DNA of 64,000 bases from Nitrospirillum amazonense (GTDB lineage Bacteria; Pseudomonadota; Alphaproteobacteria; Azospirillales; Azospirillaceae): NCBI RefSeq assembly GCF_007828035.1, contig NZ_VITV01000012.1:1-64000 (forward strand), written 5' to 3'. A model generated the notes under the pieces. It ran no database searches. It was not told the origin of the DNA and was given only the letters and a program-made list of their open reading frames with translations. Positions within the stretch are counted from its first letter, which is position 1; each line of letters opens with the position of its first letter. This document shows positions 41,335-50,491 of this stretch, piece after piece. The translations under genes were made by a program, and so were the position numbers.

Positions 41335-42255
41335 ATGACCCATGTGGTGACCCTGATCGCCGGCGCCCCCCTGACAGAGGCGGAGGCCGCGGCGGCGACG
41401 CTGGACGATAGCATGGTCCGGGCGGCGCGCGCCGCCCTGCAGGCGCTGGGGGCGGAGACCAGCACGCCCGATTGGCTGGCCCCGGGCCGCGCCTGCGACA
41501 TCGCCTTCGCCGGCTTGCATCCCGACCAGGCACAGGCGGCCTGCGCCCAGGCCCTGTTGGGTCAGCCGGTGGACGCCATCACGCAGGAGTCGGCCGGCCG
41601 GCGCAAGGCCGTGCTGGTGGCCGACATGGAATCGACCATCATCCACCAGGAGATGCTGGACGAGCTGGGCGCCCTGATCGGGCGGCGCGACACCATCGCC
41701 GAGATCACCCGCCGCGCCATGAACGGCGAGATCGACTTCAAGGGCGCGTTGCGTGAGCGCGTGGCACTGCTGGCCGGCATGGACGCGGCGGTGATCGAGG
41801 ACCTGAAGGGCATCGTCACCCTGATGCCGGGGGCCAAGTCCCTGGTCGCCACCATGCGCAAGCACGGCGCCCATTGCGCCCTGGTGTCCGGCGGCTTCAA
41901 GCCGTTTACCGCGTATGTGCGCGGCATCCTGGGCTTTGACGAGGACCAGGCCAACGACCTGGTGATCCAGGAGGGCAAGCTGACCGGCCAGCCGGTGGAA
42001 CCCATCCTGGACAAGGATTCCAAGGCCGCGGCCCTGACCCGCATCTGCGCCCAGCGGCGCGTGCCCTTGACCGCCGCCGTCACCGTGGGTGACGGCGCCA
42101 ACGACCTGCCCATGCTGCTGGCCGCCGGCCTCGGCATCGCCTTCCACGCCAAGCCGGCGGTGGCGGCGGCCGCGCGGGCCAAGGTGGACCACGGCGACCT
42201 GACGGCCCTGCTCTACGCCCAGGGCTATCGCGAGAGCGAGATCGTGGCCGGCTGA
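41335..42255 (+). CDS. serB: Phosphoserine phosphatase
   Basis: The 306-residue HAD-family enzyme performs the last step of serine synthesis. VLVADMESTIIHQEMLDELG carries the nucleophile Asp (DMEST motif), VSGGFKPFT the second motif and VGDGANDLPML the metal-binding motif 4. The N-terminal roughly 80 residues are an ACT-like regulatory region, as in longer SerB proteins. It is divergent from miaA (start-to-start about 70 bases) and convergent with the protease gene. The ATG (MTHVVTL) starts the homologous region. Confidence 0.95.
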   Translation: MTHVVTLIAGAPLTEAEAAAATLDDSMVRAARAALQALGAETSTPDWLAPGRACDIAFAGLHPDQAQAACAQALLGQPVDAITQESAGRRKAVLVADMESTIIHQEMLDELGALIGRRDTIAEITRRAMNGEIDFKGALRERVALLAGMDAAVIEDLKGIVTLMPGAKSLVATMRKHGAHCALVSGGFKPFTAYVRGILGFDEDQANDLVIQEGKLTGQPVEPILDKDSKAAALTRICAQRRVPLTAAVTVGDGANDLPMLLAAGLGIAFHAKPAVAAAARAKVDHGDLTALLYAQGYRESEIVAG

Positions 42256-42268
42256 CGTCCGGCGCGGC

Positions 42269-43825
42269 TTATTCCAGCGGCAGGGCCACGAACAGCAGGT
42301 CGCCGGCGCGTTCCACCAGCAGCAGCACCGCCTTCTGGCCGTTGTCCTTGGCCTTGGCCACGCGGGTCGCAACGTCGTTGGGGGTGCTGACCTCCTCCTG
42401 GCCGACCTCGACGATCAGGTCGCCGGCCTTGATCTCGCGCTTGGCGGCCGGGCTGTTGGGGGCGACGCGCACCACGGCCACGCCCTGGGCATCGTCGCGC
42501 ACGCTGAACTTCTGCCGGACCTTGGGGCTGAGCGCGTCCAGGGTCAGGCCCACGCTGTCGATGGTGCCCTCGGCCTCGGCCGGCCCGTTGCCGGTGGCCG
42601 CGGTCGCCGCCCCGCCCTCGGTATCCTCCTTCAGCTCACCCAGCGACACGGTCACGTTGGTCTTGCCGCCCTTGCGCAGCACCACCAGGGCCGCCTTATG
42701 GCCCACCGGCTCCTCCGCCACGATGCGGGGCAGCATGCGGCCGTTGGTGACGTCCTTGCCGTCGATGCTGATGATGACGTCGCCCTGTTTCAGGCCGGCC
42801 TGCTCGCCCGGCCCGCCGGGGCTGACCACGGCCACCAGGGCCCCGCGCTGCTGCTTCAGGTTCAGGGTGTCGGCGATGTCGGGCGTCACGTCCTGGATCT
42901 GCACGCCCAGCCAGCCGCGCCGCACCTTGCCGGTCTCGCGCAGCTGCTGCACCACGTTCTTGATCACCACCGCCGGGATGGCGAAGCCGATACCGACCGA
43001 CCCGGCCTCCCCCTCGTTGGAACCCGGGGAGAAGATGGCGGTGTTCATGCCGATGACCTCGCCGTTGAGGTTGATCAGCGGGCCGCCCGAATTGCCGAGA
43101 TTGATGGAGGCGTCGGTCTGCAGGAAGTCGTCGTACTTGCCGGCGCCGATGTCGCGGCCGCGGGCGGAAATGATGCCCGCGGTCACCGTGCCGCCCAGGC
43201 CGAAGGGGTTGCCGATGGCCACCACCCAGTCGCCCACCTTCAGCGCGTCGCTGTTGCCCCACACCATGGCGGGCAGCTTGGACGACGGTTCCACCTTCAG
43301 CAGGGCGATGTCGGTGGCCTTGTCGGTGCCCACCAGCGTCGCCTTCATCTGGGTGTCGTCCTGCAGACGCACCGTGATCTCGTCGGCGCCCTCGATGACG
43401 TGGTTGTTGGTCACCACATAGCCGGAAGCGTCGATGATGAAGCCGGAGCCCAGCGAGGTGGCGCCGCCCTTGTCGTCACCGCTGCCCTGGTCATTCTCCT
43501 TCTGCCGCTGCTGATAGTCGCGGAAGAAGTCGCCGAAGGGCGAGCCGGGCGGGAACTCAGGCATGGGCAACTGCCCCTGCTTCTTGTTCTTCACCGTCTG
43601 GGTGGTGGAGATGTTCACCACCGCCGGCAGCATCTTTTCCACCAGGGGCGCGAAGCTGTGGGGGGGCGGCTCCGCCCGGGCGGGGGCGGGGTCACCGCAG
43701 GCCGTGGGCAGCAGCAGGACGCCCAGCACCATCAATGACCGGCGCAGGGCCGGGAACCGGCGGAGCCCTTCCTTCTTGGCAGAGGAAGCCGTCGGCGAAG
43801 ATGCTGTGAAGGCGGGGGACGTCAC
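42269..43825 (-). CDS. DegP/DegQ-type periplasmic serine protease
   Basis: The 518-residue HtrA-family protease has a signal/anchor segment (MVLGVLLLPTAC), a trypsin-like domain with H142, D172 and S246 (GNSGGP), and two PDZ domains (GWLGVQIQDVTPD and GVAVVRVAPNSPAAKREI). It degrades or refolds damaged envelope proteins. The start used is a GTG with AGGAG ten bases upstream; an ATG 42 bases earlier is open but has no ribosome-binding site. The hflK-hflC-DUF2065-protease order is common in alphaproteobacteria and may link cytoplasmic-membrane and periplasmic quality control. Confidence 0.93.
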   Translation of the reverse strand: MTSPAFTASSPTASSAKKEGLRRFPALRRSLMVLGVLLLPTACGDPAPARAEPPPHSFAPLVEKMLPAVVNISTTQTVKNKKQGQLPMPEFPPGSPFGDFFRDYQQRQKENDQGSGDDKGGATSLGSGFIIDASGYVVTNNHVIEGADEITVRLQDDTQMKATLVGTDKATDIALLKVEPSSKLPAMVWGNSDALKVGDWVVAIGNPFGLGGTVTAGIISARGRDIGAGKYDDFLQTDASINLGNSGGPLINLNGEVIGMNTAIFSPGSNEGEAGSVGIGFAIPAVVIKNVVQQLRETGKVRRGWLGVQIQDVTPDIADTLNLKQQRGALVAVVSPGGPGEQAGLKQGDVIISIDGKDVTNGRMLPRIVAEEPVGHKAALVVLRKGGKTNVTVSLGELKEDTEGGAATAATGNGPAEAEGTIDSVGLTLDALSPKVRQKFSVRDDAQGVAVVRVAPNSPAAKREIKAGDLIVEVGQEEVSTPNDVATRVAKAKDNGQKAVLLLVERAGDLLFVALPLE

Positions 43826-43993
43826 TGTGGGGCCACTCCTGGCAGGGGGACGCCTTAAAAATGGCATCCGCCCGTCATCATTCCATGTTCCCGTTTCGGG
43901 GCCCCCACTATAGGGGGGTGAAGTCGCGCCTGTTAAGGGGAATGGCTCGTGTTATCGCAAGGGGATAGGGCATTGGGCCGCCGATTTGTCCCC

Positions 43994-44179
43994 TTAGCGG
44001 CGCGCCAGCCACACCAGGCCGACGCCGATGCAGGCCCCCGCCAACCCCGCCCAGCGCAGGCGCTCCGCCGATGTCTCGGCCATACGCGCCGCCAGCCGGC
44101 GCATGGTCCCGGGCATGAGGGCATAGCACACGCCCTCCAGCACCAGGGCCAGCGCGGCCCCCGTCCATAAATCATTCAA
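43994..44179 (-). CDS. DUF2065 small membrane protein
   Basis: The 61-residue protein (MNDLWTGAALALVLEGVCYA and onward) has two membrane helices separated by MRRLAARMAETSAERLRWAG, which is the DUF2065 (YjeT) pattern. The start is a TTG with AGGGA ten bases upstream; the ATG four bases downstream is in another frame. It lies 28 bases after hflC, the common position for this family, so it probably belongs to the hflKC operon. Its role is unknown. Confidence 0.7.
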   Translation of the reverse strand: MNDLWTGAALALVLEGVCYALMPGTMRRLAARMAETSAERLRWAGLAGACIGVGLVWLARR

Positions 44180-44207
44180 AAGCTTAGGTTCCCTGCCATC
44201 GCGCGTC

Positions 44208-45098
44208 TTATTTGTCCGGCCGGCGGCGATCACCGGCTCCCCCATTGGCGCCCAGGTACTTGAAGAAGTCGGCGCCGGGCGACAGCACCAGGGTGGTGTC
44301 GTCGGGTTTCAGCGTGTCGCGGTAAGCCTGGAGGCTGCGATAGAAGCTGTAGAATTCGGGGTTGCGGCCGATCGCCTCATTCATGATGCGAATCGCCTGG
44401 TTGTCGCCTTCGCCCCGGGTGATCTGGGCCTGGCGCTGCGCCTCGGCCAGCAGCACGGTGCGGTCGCGGTCGGCGCGGCTCTTGATCTGCTGCGACAGTT
44501 CCTGGCCCTGGGCGCGGGCCTCCGCCGCCTCGCGCTCGCGTTCGGAGCGCATGCGGGCGAACACCGCCTGGCTGGTCTGCTCCGGCAGATCGGCCCGGCG
44601 CAGGCGCACGTCCACGATCTCGATGCCCAGGCGCTGCGCTTCCTGGTTCACCTGGCCCTTGATGTCGGCCATGACCTTCTCACGCTCCTGCGACAGCACG
44701 GCCGGCAGGGCGACGTTACCCAGGACACGGCGCATGGCGGAGTTCACGATGACCGACAGGCGCAGGCGGGCCTGCTGCTCATTGCCCAGGGTCTGGAAGA
44801 ACATCAGCGGGTCGGCGATGCGGTAGCGGGCGTAGGCGTCCACCTCCAGCCGCTTCTGGTCGGCCAGGATGGCGCTTTCCACCGGCGGGTCGATGTCCAG
44901 CACCCGGCGGTCCAGCACCACGACGTTCTGCACGAAGGGGATTTTCGCCCACAGGCCGGGCTCGCGGATCACGCGCTTGGGCTCGCCGAACTGCAGCACC
45001 AGGGCCTGCTGTGTCTGGTTGAGGGTGAAGAAGCTGCCCTGCAGCAGGATGGCGGCCAGCACCAGCAGGCCCAGGGGAAGGATCCAGCGTTTTTCCAT
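44208..45098 (-). CDS. hflC: Protease modulator HflC
   Basis: The 296-residue SPFH/band-7 membrane protein has an N-terminal anchor (WILPLGLLVLAAILL), the SPFH domain (LVLQFGEPKRVIREPGLWAKIPF) and a long helical stalk (REREAAEARAQGQELSQQIK). With HflK it builds a large periplasmic cage around FtsH and controls its access to membrane substrates. It follows hflK by 13 bases. Confidence 0.95.
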   Translation of the reverse strand: MEKRWILPLGLLVLAAILLQGSFFTLNQTQQALVLQFGEPKRVIREPGLWAKIPFVQNVVVLDRRVLDIDPPVESAILADQKRLEVDAYARYRIADPLMFFQTLGNEQQARLRLSVIVNSAMRRVLGNVALPAVLSQEREKVMADIKGQVNQEAQRLGIEIVDVRLRRADLPEQTSQAVFARMRSEREREAAEARAQGQELSQQIKSRADRDRTVLLAEAQRQAQITRGEGDNQAIRIMNEAIGRNPEFYSFYRSLQAYRDTLKPDDTTLVLSPGADFFKYLGANGGAGDRRRPDK

Positions 45099-45111
45099 GA
45101 TGCCGTCCCCC

Positions 45112-46443
45112 TCACTTGGCCGACGCGGCCGGGGCGGCCGGCGGGGTGGCGGGATGCGTGGGCGTCTTCAGCATGTCGTTCAGGGGCAGATAGGGCACGG
45201 CGCCGCCGCCGGCCTTGTCGTCCAGCAGGATCTTGTGGGTGCCCTTCAGGATCTGCTCCATGGTCTCGATGTATAGGCGCCGGCTGGCGGCGTCGGGGGC
45301 CTGGGCATAGGCCTCCAGCACCTGCTGGAAGCGCTTGGCGTCGCCCTGGGCCAGGTCCACCACCTGGTCGCGGTAGGCCTGCGCCTCCTGGTTCAGGCGC
45401 TCCGCCTCGCCGCGGGCGCGGGGGATGATGTCGTTGCGGTAGGTTTCCGCCTCGTTGCGCAGGCGTTCACGGTCCTGGCGGGCGCGCTGCACGTCGTTGA
45501 AGGCCTCCACCACCGCCGGCGGCGGCTCCACCCTTTGCAACTGCACCTGGGTGATCTCGATACCCGCCTGGTACTGGTCCAGAATGGTCTGCAGCAACTG
45601 GCGGCTGTCGTTCTCGATACGCTGGCGGGCATCGGTCAGGGCCGGCTGGATCTCGGTGCGCCCGATGATCTCGCGCATGGCGCTTTCCGCCACCTTCTTC
45701 ACCGTCTCTTCCGGTTCGCGGATGTTGAACAGGAACTTGGCCGGATCCTTGATGACCCAGAAGACGGCGAAGTCGATGTCGACGATGTTCTCGTCGCCGG
45801 TCAGCATGGTGCTTTCGTCGGCCACGTCGCGGTCGCTGACGCTGCGCCGGCCGTCGCCCTGGCTGCGGTAGCCAATCTCGATGCGGTTCACGCGCGTGAC
45901 CTGGGGCAGCAGCACCTGCTCGATGGGGGCCGGCAGGTGATAGCGCAGGCCCGGCTGTTCCACCCGCACCGGCTTGCCGAAGCGCAGGACCACGCCCTGC
46001 TCATCCGCCGCCACGCGGTAGACACCTGTGGCCAGCCACAGCGCCGCCACCGCCGCCACACCCACGCCGATGACGCGGCCGGTGCTCCAACCGTTCAAGG
46101 TGAAGGGACTGCCCGAGGGAGCGCCGCCTCGCGGCCGGCCATTCCCGCCTGGGCCACCGGCGCCGTTCCGCCCCCCGCCACCGCCCAGCAGGACGCGCAG
46201 GCGCTCTCCGCTCTGGCGCACGGCGTCCTCCAGCCCCGGTTGGGGGCGGGAGCCGGGCTTGCCGGCGGATGATTTGGACGACGACGAGCCGCCGGCGATG
46301 CCCTCGCTCTGGCCCCAGGGGTTGTGGGGGGCGGATCCGCCCGAGGCGGGCTTATCCGAGGATTTGTCCTTGGGGGCGTCCTTGCCGGGACCATCCCCCG
46401 ATCCGTTGTTGCCGCCGTTCGACCCTTGATTGGACCAGGGCAT
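45112..46443 (-). CDS. hflK: Protease modulator HflK
   Basis: The 443-residue partner of HflC begins MPWSNQGSNGG with a long Gly/Ser/Pro-rich cytoplasmic tail (about 120 residues). A membrane helix follows (VIGVGVAAVAALWLATGVYRV), then the SPFH domain with VVLRFGKPVRVEQPGLRYHLP and a stalk with QRARQDRERLRNEAETYRND. It is the first gene of the hflK-hflC-DUF2065 operon and is divergent from mrp. The ATG has AAAGG upstream; an ATG eight codons earlier is less likely. Confidence 0.95.
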   Translation of the reverse strand: MPWSNQGSNGGNNGSGDGPGKDAPKDKSSDKPASGGSAPHNPWGQSEGIAGGSSSSKSSAGKPGSRPQPGLEDAVRQSGERLRVLLGGGGGRNGAGGPGGNGRPRGGAPSGSPFTLNGWSTGRVIGVGVAAVAALWLATGVYRVAADEQGVVLRFGKPVRVEQPGLRYHLPAPIEQVLLPQVTRVNRIEIGYRSQGDGRRSVSDRDVADESTMLTGDENIVDIDFAVFWVIKDPAKFLFNIREPEETVKKVAESAMREIIGRTEIQPALTDARQRIENDSRQLLQTILDQYQAGIEITQVQLQRVEPPPAVVEAFNDVQRARQDRERLRNEAETYRNDIIPRARGEAERLNQEAQAYRDQVVDLAQGDAKRFQQVLEAYAQAPDAASRRLYIETMEQILKGTHKILLDDKAGGGAVPYLPLNDMLKTPTHPATPPAAPAASAK

Positions 46444-46684
46444 GTTCGCCTTTCCCGCTTCCCACAAGATCTGTTTGGAAGATCTGATTATTCGGAAACC
46501 GATACCCTATATGAAGGGCACCCTAGACAGAGGGCGGCGGCCTCATGGCCGCCATGGCGGCCATCTCTCCCCCGGGCTTCCCCCCATTTCGGCGGCACCG
46601 TATATAGTCGGGCGTTCGCAGGGAAGCCCGACACGGGCGATATGACCCCCCGCCCCCCACTTTACAAGATGAAGGCGTTTGATC

Positions 46685-47803
46685 ATGGCGGTTACCGAGT
46701 CCCAGGTGTTGGAGGCCCTCCGGCAGGTGGCGGACCCCGATCGCGGGTCTGACATCGTCAGCCTCAAGATGGTTTCCGGCGTCGCGGTGAAGGACGGCCA
46801 TGTCCACTTCACCCTGGAGGTCGACCCGGCACGGGGTGCCGCGCTGGAGCCGCTGCGCCAGGCCGCGGAGAAGGCGGTGGACCGCCTGCCCGGCGTGCTG
46901 TCGGTGACGGCGGTACTGACCGCCCACCGCCCCGCCCCCAAGGCCGTTTCCGGCGGCGGCGCCCCGGGAACGGGTGCGCCGGGTGCCGGCAAGCAGCCCA
47001 AGGCCGGGGTTCCCGGCGTAGCCGCCATCATCGCCGTCGCCTCAGGAAAAGGTGGGGTGGGCAAGTCCACCACCTCCACCAACCTGGCGCTGGCCATGGC
47101 CGCCAATGGCCTGAAGGTGGGCCTGCTGGACGCCGACATCTACGGCCCCTCCATGCCGCGCATGATGGGCCTCAGCGGCAAGCCGGACAGCGCCGACGGC
47201 AAGCGCCTGGACCCGCTGGTCAACTACGGCATCAAGGTCATGTCCATGGGCTTCCTGGTGGCCGAGGACACGCCCATGATCTGGCGCGGCCCGATGGTGA
47301 TGAGCGCCCTGACCCAGATGCTGCGCGACGTCAACTGGGGCGAGCTGGACGTGCTGGTGGTCGATATGCCGCCGGGCACGGGCGACGCCCAGCTGACCAT
47401 GGCGCAGAGCGTGCCGCTGGCCGGCGCCGTCATCGTCTCCACCCCGCAGGACATCGCCCTGCTGGATGCCCGCAAGGGCCTGAACATGTTCCGCCGCGTT
47501 GACGTGCCCGTCCTGGGCATCATCGAGAACATGAGCTATTTCTGCTGCCCCAACTGCGGCCACCGCAGCGACATCTTCAGCCACGGCGGTGCCAGGGCCG
47601 AGGCCGACAAGCTGGGCATCGACTTCCTGGGCGAGGTGCCGCTGGACATCGCCATCCGCGAGACCAGCGATGCCGGCACGCCCATCACCATCCACCAGCC
47701 GGACGGCGTGCACGCCCGCACATATCGCGCCATCGCCGCCCGCGTGGCGGAGAAGATCAAGGCCGGCGGCGGCCGGGCAGCCCCCCGCTTCGTGATCGAA
47801 TAA
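46685..47803 (+). CDS. mrp: Mrp/ApbC-type Fe-S carrier ATPase
   Basis: The 372-residue protein has an N-terminal DUF59/MIP18 domain (ESQVLEALRQVADPD) and a deviant-Walker ATPase domain with SGKGGVGKSTTS at about 120. A CxxC pair (FCCPNCGH) binds the bridging Fe-S cluster in the dimer. It delivers clusters to target proteins. The ATG has AAGG upstream. It is divergent from hflK with about 240 bases between the starts. Unlike the 893-residue ATPase in the A+T-rich insert, its P-loop is canonical. Confidence 0.95.
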   Translation: MAVTESQVLEALRQVADPDRGSDIVSLKMVSGVAVKDGHVHFTLEVDPARGAALEPLRQAAEKAVDRLPGVLSVTAVLTAHRPAPKAVSGGGAPGTGAPGAGKQPKAGVPGVAAIIAVASGKGGVGKSTTSTNLALAMAANGLKVGLLDADIYGPSMPRMMGLSGKPDSADGKRLDPLVNYGIKVMSMGFLVAEDTPMIWRGPMVMSALTQMLRDVNWGELDVLVVDMPPGTGDAQLTMAQSVPLAGAVIVSTPQDIALLDARKGLNMFRRVDVPVLGIIENMSYFCCPNCGHRSDIFSHGGARAEADKLGIDFLGEVPLDIAIRETSDAGTPITIHQPDGVHARTYRAIAARVAEKIKAGGGRAAPRFVIE

Positions 47804-47831
47804 CTCTATCGCCTCATAGGTAAACCCTTGG

Positions 47832-47916
47832 AAAAACAGCGGGACGCGGGTGCCGCAGGGCGAACGGAATGCGAAAACGACGTTCTGTTGCGTCATTTCT
47901 GTGTCCGCTGTTTTTT
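47832..47916 (+). terminator. Possible terminator of mrp with large structured loop
   Basis: AAAACAGCGG pairs perfectly with CCGCTGTTTT, 62 bases apart, and T6 follows. The interior contains GAACG/CGTTC, which can form an inner hairpin. The arms and T tract are good but the loop is unusually long. Confidence 0.45.
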
Positions 47917-47978
47917 CCTTTCCAATGTCACGCCCCCATGATACATAAAGTTCCGTTTTGCGAAGCCGAGTGGAAATC

Positions 47979-48272
47979 ATGCGTCGGGTTGACACGGTTC
48001 AGGTTGCCTATGCGTTCCGGAACGGGGCCCATTCCTTCCAGGTGGAGGATCCGGCCACGGGTGCCATCGCGGTATCCCACGGCGTCCCGGAAGTGGCGTA
48101 CGAGCAGGTGACCCGTACCCTTTCCGAACGCGCGACCGGCCTGTCCGGCCGCCGGGTGGTGGCGCGTCCCGCCCTACCCTTCGATGATTTCTTCAACTGG
48201 CTGCGCCAGAACCCCATCGCCAGCGTCGCCGGCGCCCCGGTGAAGGTTGAATTCGCCTGGGAACTGCGCTGA
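47979..48272 (+). CDS. Hypothetical protein
   Basis: The 97-residue product is not recognised. Its sequence is mixed alpha/beta (VDTVQVAYAFRNGAHSFQVE, LPFDDFFNWLRQN) with no membrane helix or signal. The ATG has GGAA seven bases upstream; an in-frame TTG 21 bases earlier is weaker. It is monocistronic, between mrp and the convergent mutL, and a shared terminator separates it from mutL. Confidence 0.55.
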   Translation: MRRVDTVQVAYAFRNGAHSFQVEDPATGAIAVSHGVPEVAYEQVTRTLSERATGLSGRRVVARPALPFDDFFNWLRQNPIASVAGAPVKVEFAWELR

Positions 48273-48407
48273 CCCGTCTTAGAATTCGAACGGCCCCACC
48301 GGCCGTTCCAGTGAGAGTGCCGCCCGCAAATCCGGGAAAACACCGGACGGGCGAACAGGGATAGAGGAAACACCAAGCAGTGCTCGGCCGCCAACCGGCC
48401 GATGCGA

Positions 48408-48440
48408 AACGCCCGGAAGGTCCGCCTTCCGGGCGTTTTC
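48408..48440 (+). terminator. Bidirectional terminator between the hypothetical gene and mutL
   Basis: AAACGCCCGGAAGG pairs perfectly with CCTTCCGGGCGTTT around TCCG and is followed by TCGTTT. Convergent genes end on both sides. Confidence 0.8.
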
Positions 48441-48461
48441 GTTTGGAATGAGGCAGGTCCC

Positions 48462-50411
48462 TCACCGCCGGCCGAACAGCCTTTCGATGTCCGCCAGCTT
48501 CAGCTCAACATAGGTGGGGCGGCCGTGGTTGCATTGGCCGCTGTGGGGCGTGGCCTCCATCTCGCGCAGCAGCGCGTCCATCTCCCCCACCGTCAGCACG
48601 CGGCCGGCGCGGACGGAGCCGTGGCAGGCCATGGAGGAACACACCTCCTCCAGCCTTTCCTTCAGCGCGTGCTGGTCACCCAGTTCCGCCAGCTCATCGG
48701 CGATGTCGGTGACCAGGGCCTTGATGTCGGCCTTGGCCCCCAGCAAGGCCGGAATCTCGCGCACCACCACGGCGCCGGTGCCGAAGGATTCCAGGCACAG
48801 GCCCAGTTCCGCCAGCTCGTCCGAGCGTTCGGCCAGGCGGGCGGCCGCGGCCTCCTCCAGCTCCACCACCTCGGGAATCAGCAGCATCTGCCGCTTCACG
48901 CCCTGGGCCACCATGGACTGCTTGATGCGCTCATACACCAGGCGCTCATGCGCCGCGTGCTGGTCGACGATGACCATACCGTCCCGGGTTTGGGAGACGA
49001 TATAGGTCTGGTGCACCTGGGCACGGGCGATGCCCAGGGGAAAATCGGGCACGTCGTCGGCATCGGTCTGCGCCAGGGCCGCCACCGCCGTGGCCAAGCC
49101 GGGGCTAAGGGGGCCTGGACTGATGGCGCCGGGGGCCGCGTCGGCGTAAGCCGGCGCCTCCGCCAGGACCGACGACGGATAAGCGGGCGCTGCCGGCGCT
49201 GGGCCCTCCCACGCGGTGACAGGCGCCTGGAAGGCGCGCGCGGCCTCCACCTGCCCGGCGATGGGACGGGTGATGCCGGGCCAGCTACCGCCACCGCCGG
49301 CATGGGGTTGCGGCTGCCACTGGAAGGCGGTCTGGGGGATGGGCTTGGCGCCGCCGGCGCGGAAGCTGGCCAGGGCCGCCTGGCCCACGGTGGTGGAGGC
49401 GCGATGGCCGGCGCCGGCGAGCGCATGCTTCAGCGCCCCCACGATCAGGCCGCGCACCAGACCCTGGTCGCGGAAGCGCACCTCCGTCTTGGCCGGGTGG
49501 ACGTTGACGTCCACGTCCTCGCACGGGATGTCCAGGAACAGGGCCAGCAGAGGATGGCGGTCGCGGGCCAGGAAGTCGGCATAGGCGCCGCGCACGGCAC
49601 CCAGCAGCAGCTTGTCGCGCACCGGCCGGCCGTTCACGAACAGGTACTGGCCGGCGGCGGTGTTCTTATTCAGGGTGGGCAGGCCGATGTGGCCGTACAG
49701 CCGCACGCCCTCGCGCCGGGCGTCGATGGGCAGGGCGTTCTCCTGGAATTCCCGCCCCATGATGGCGCCTAGGCGGGCCAGCAGCGGATCCTCACCGTTG
49801 AGCGTCGCGGTTTGGGCCGGCAGGCGCAGGGGCGTGCGCCCCTCGTCCGCCACGGTGAAGGCGACGTCGGGATGGGCCATGGCCAGGCGCTGCACCACGT
49901 CGACGGCGTGGTCCGTCTCCGTCCGCGTGGTCTTCAGGAACTTCAGCCGCGCCGGGGTGGCGTAGAACAGGTCACGCACCTCGATGCGGGTGCCCACCGG
50001 ATGGGCCGCCGGCACCGGCCGGCCCTTGGCCCCACCCTCCACCGTCAGGGCCCAGGCGCTGTCGCTGCCCGGCTGGCGGCTGGTGATGGTCAGGCGGCTG
50101 ACGGCGCCGATGGAGGGCAGCGCCTCCCCCCGGAAGCCCAGGGTATGGATGTTCAGCAGGTCGTCGCCCGGCAGCTTGGAGGTGGCGTGGCGTTCCACCG
50201 CCAGCGACAGTTCCTCGGCCGTCATGCCGCCGCCGTCGTCCACCACCTGGATCAGGGCCTTGCCGCCATCGCGCAGGGTGACGTCGATGCGGCGGGCGCC
50301 GGCGTCCAGCGCGTTCTCCACCAACTCCTTCACGGCGGCGGCAGGACGCTCCACCACCTCGCCGGCGGCGATGCGGTTGACCAGGGTTTCAGGAAGCAGG
50401 CGGATAGGCAT
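48462..50411 (-). CDS. mutL: DNA mismatch repair protein MutL
   Basis: The 649-residue protein has a GHKL ATPase N-terminus ([40 protein letters not shown]) and a C-terminal dimerisation/endonuclease domain. The latter contains [12 protein letters not shown], the DQHA(X)2E(X)4E metal site of endonuclease-active MutL, plus [10 protein letters not shown] and QCNHGRP. This version nicks the error strand itself, so no MutH is required. The middle (about 340-430) is a Pro/Ala-rich linker. The ATG (MPIRLLPE) is the conserved start. Confidence 0.96.
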   Translation of the reverse strand: MPIRLLPETLVNRIAAGEVVERPAAAVKELVENALDAGARRIDVTLRDGGKALIQVVDDGGGMTAEELSLAVERHATSKLPGDDLLNIHTLGFRGEALPSIGAVSRLTITSRQPGSDSAWALTVEGGAKGRPVPAAHPVGTRIEVRDLFYATPARLKFLKTTRTETDHAVDVVQRLAMAHPDVAFTVADEGRTPLRLPAQTATLNGEDPLLARLGAIMGREFQENALPIDARREGVRLYGHIGLPTLNKNTAAGQYLFVNGRPVRDKLLLGAVRGAYADFLARDRHPLLALFLDIPCEDVDVNVHPAKTEVRFRDQGLVRGLIVGALKHALAGAGHRASTTVGQAALASFRAGGAKPIPQTAFQWQPQPHAGGGGSWPGITRPIAGQVEAARAFQAPVTAWEGPAPAAPAYPSSVLAEAPAYADAAPGAISPGPLSPGLATAVAALAQTDADDVPDFPLGIARAQVHQTYIVSQTRDGMVIVDQHAAHERLVYERIKQSMVAQGVKRQMLLIPEVVELEEAAAARLAERSDELAELGLCLESFGTGAVVVREIPALLGAKADIKALVTDIADELAELGDQHALKERLEEVCSSMACHGSVRAGRVLTVGEMDALLREMEATPHSGQCNHGRPTYVELKLADIERLFGRR

Positions 50412-50491
50412 GATGGTCGCATTGTAGCGGGGGGCTGGGCCGGCGGGCAATGCGCGCGGTCACTTGCTCCGTCCCTCAATCGCCGGTGCGC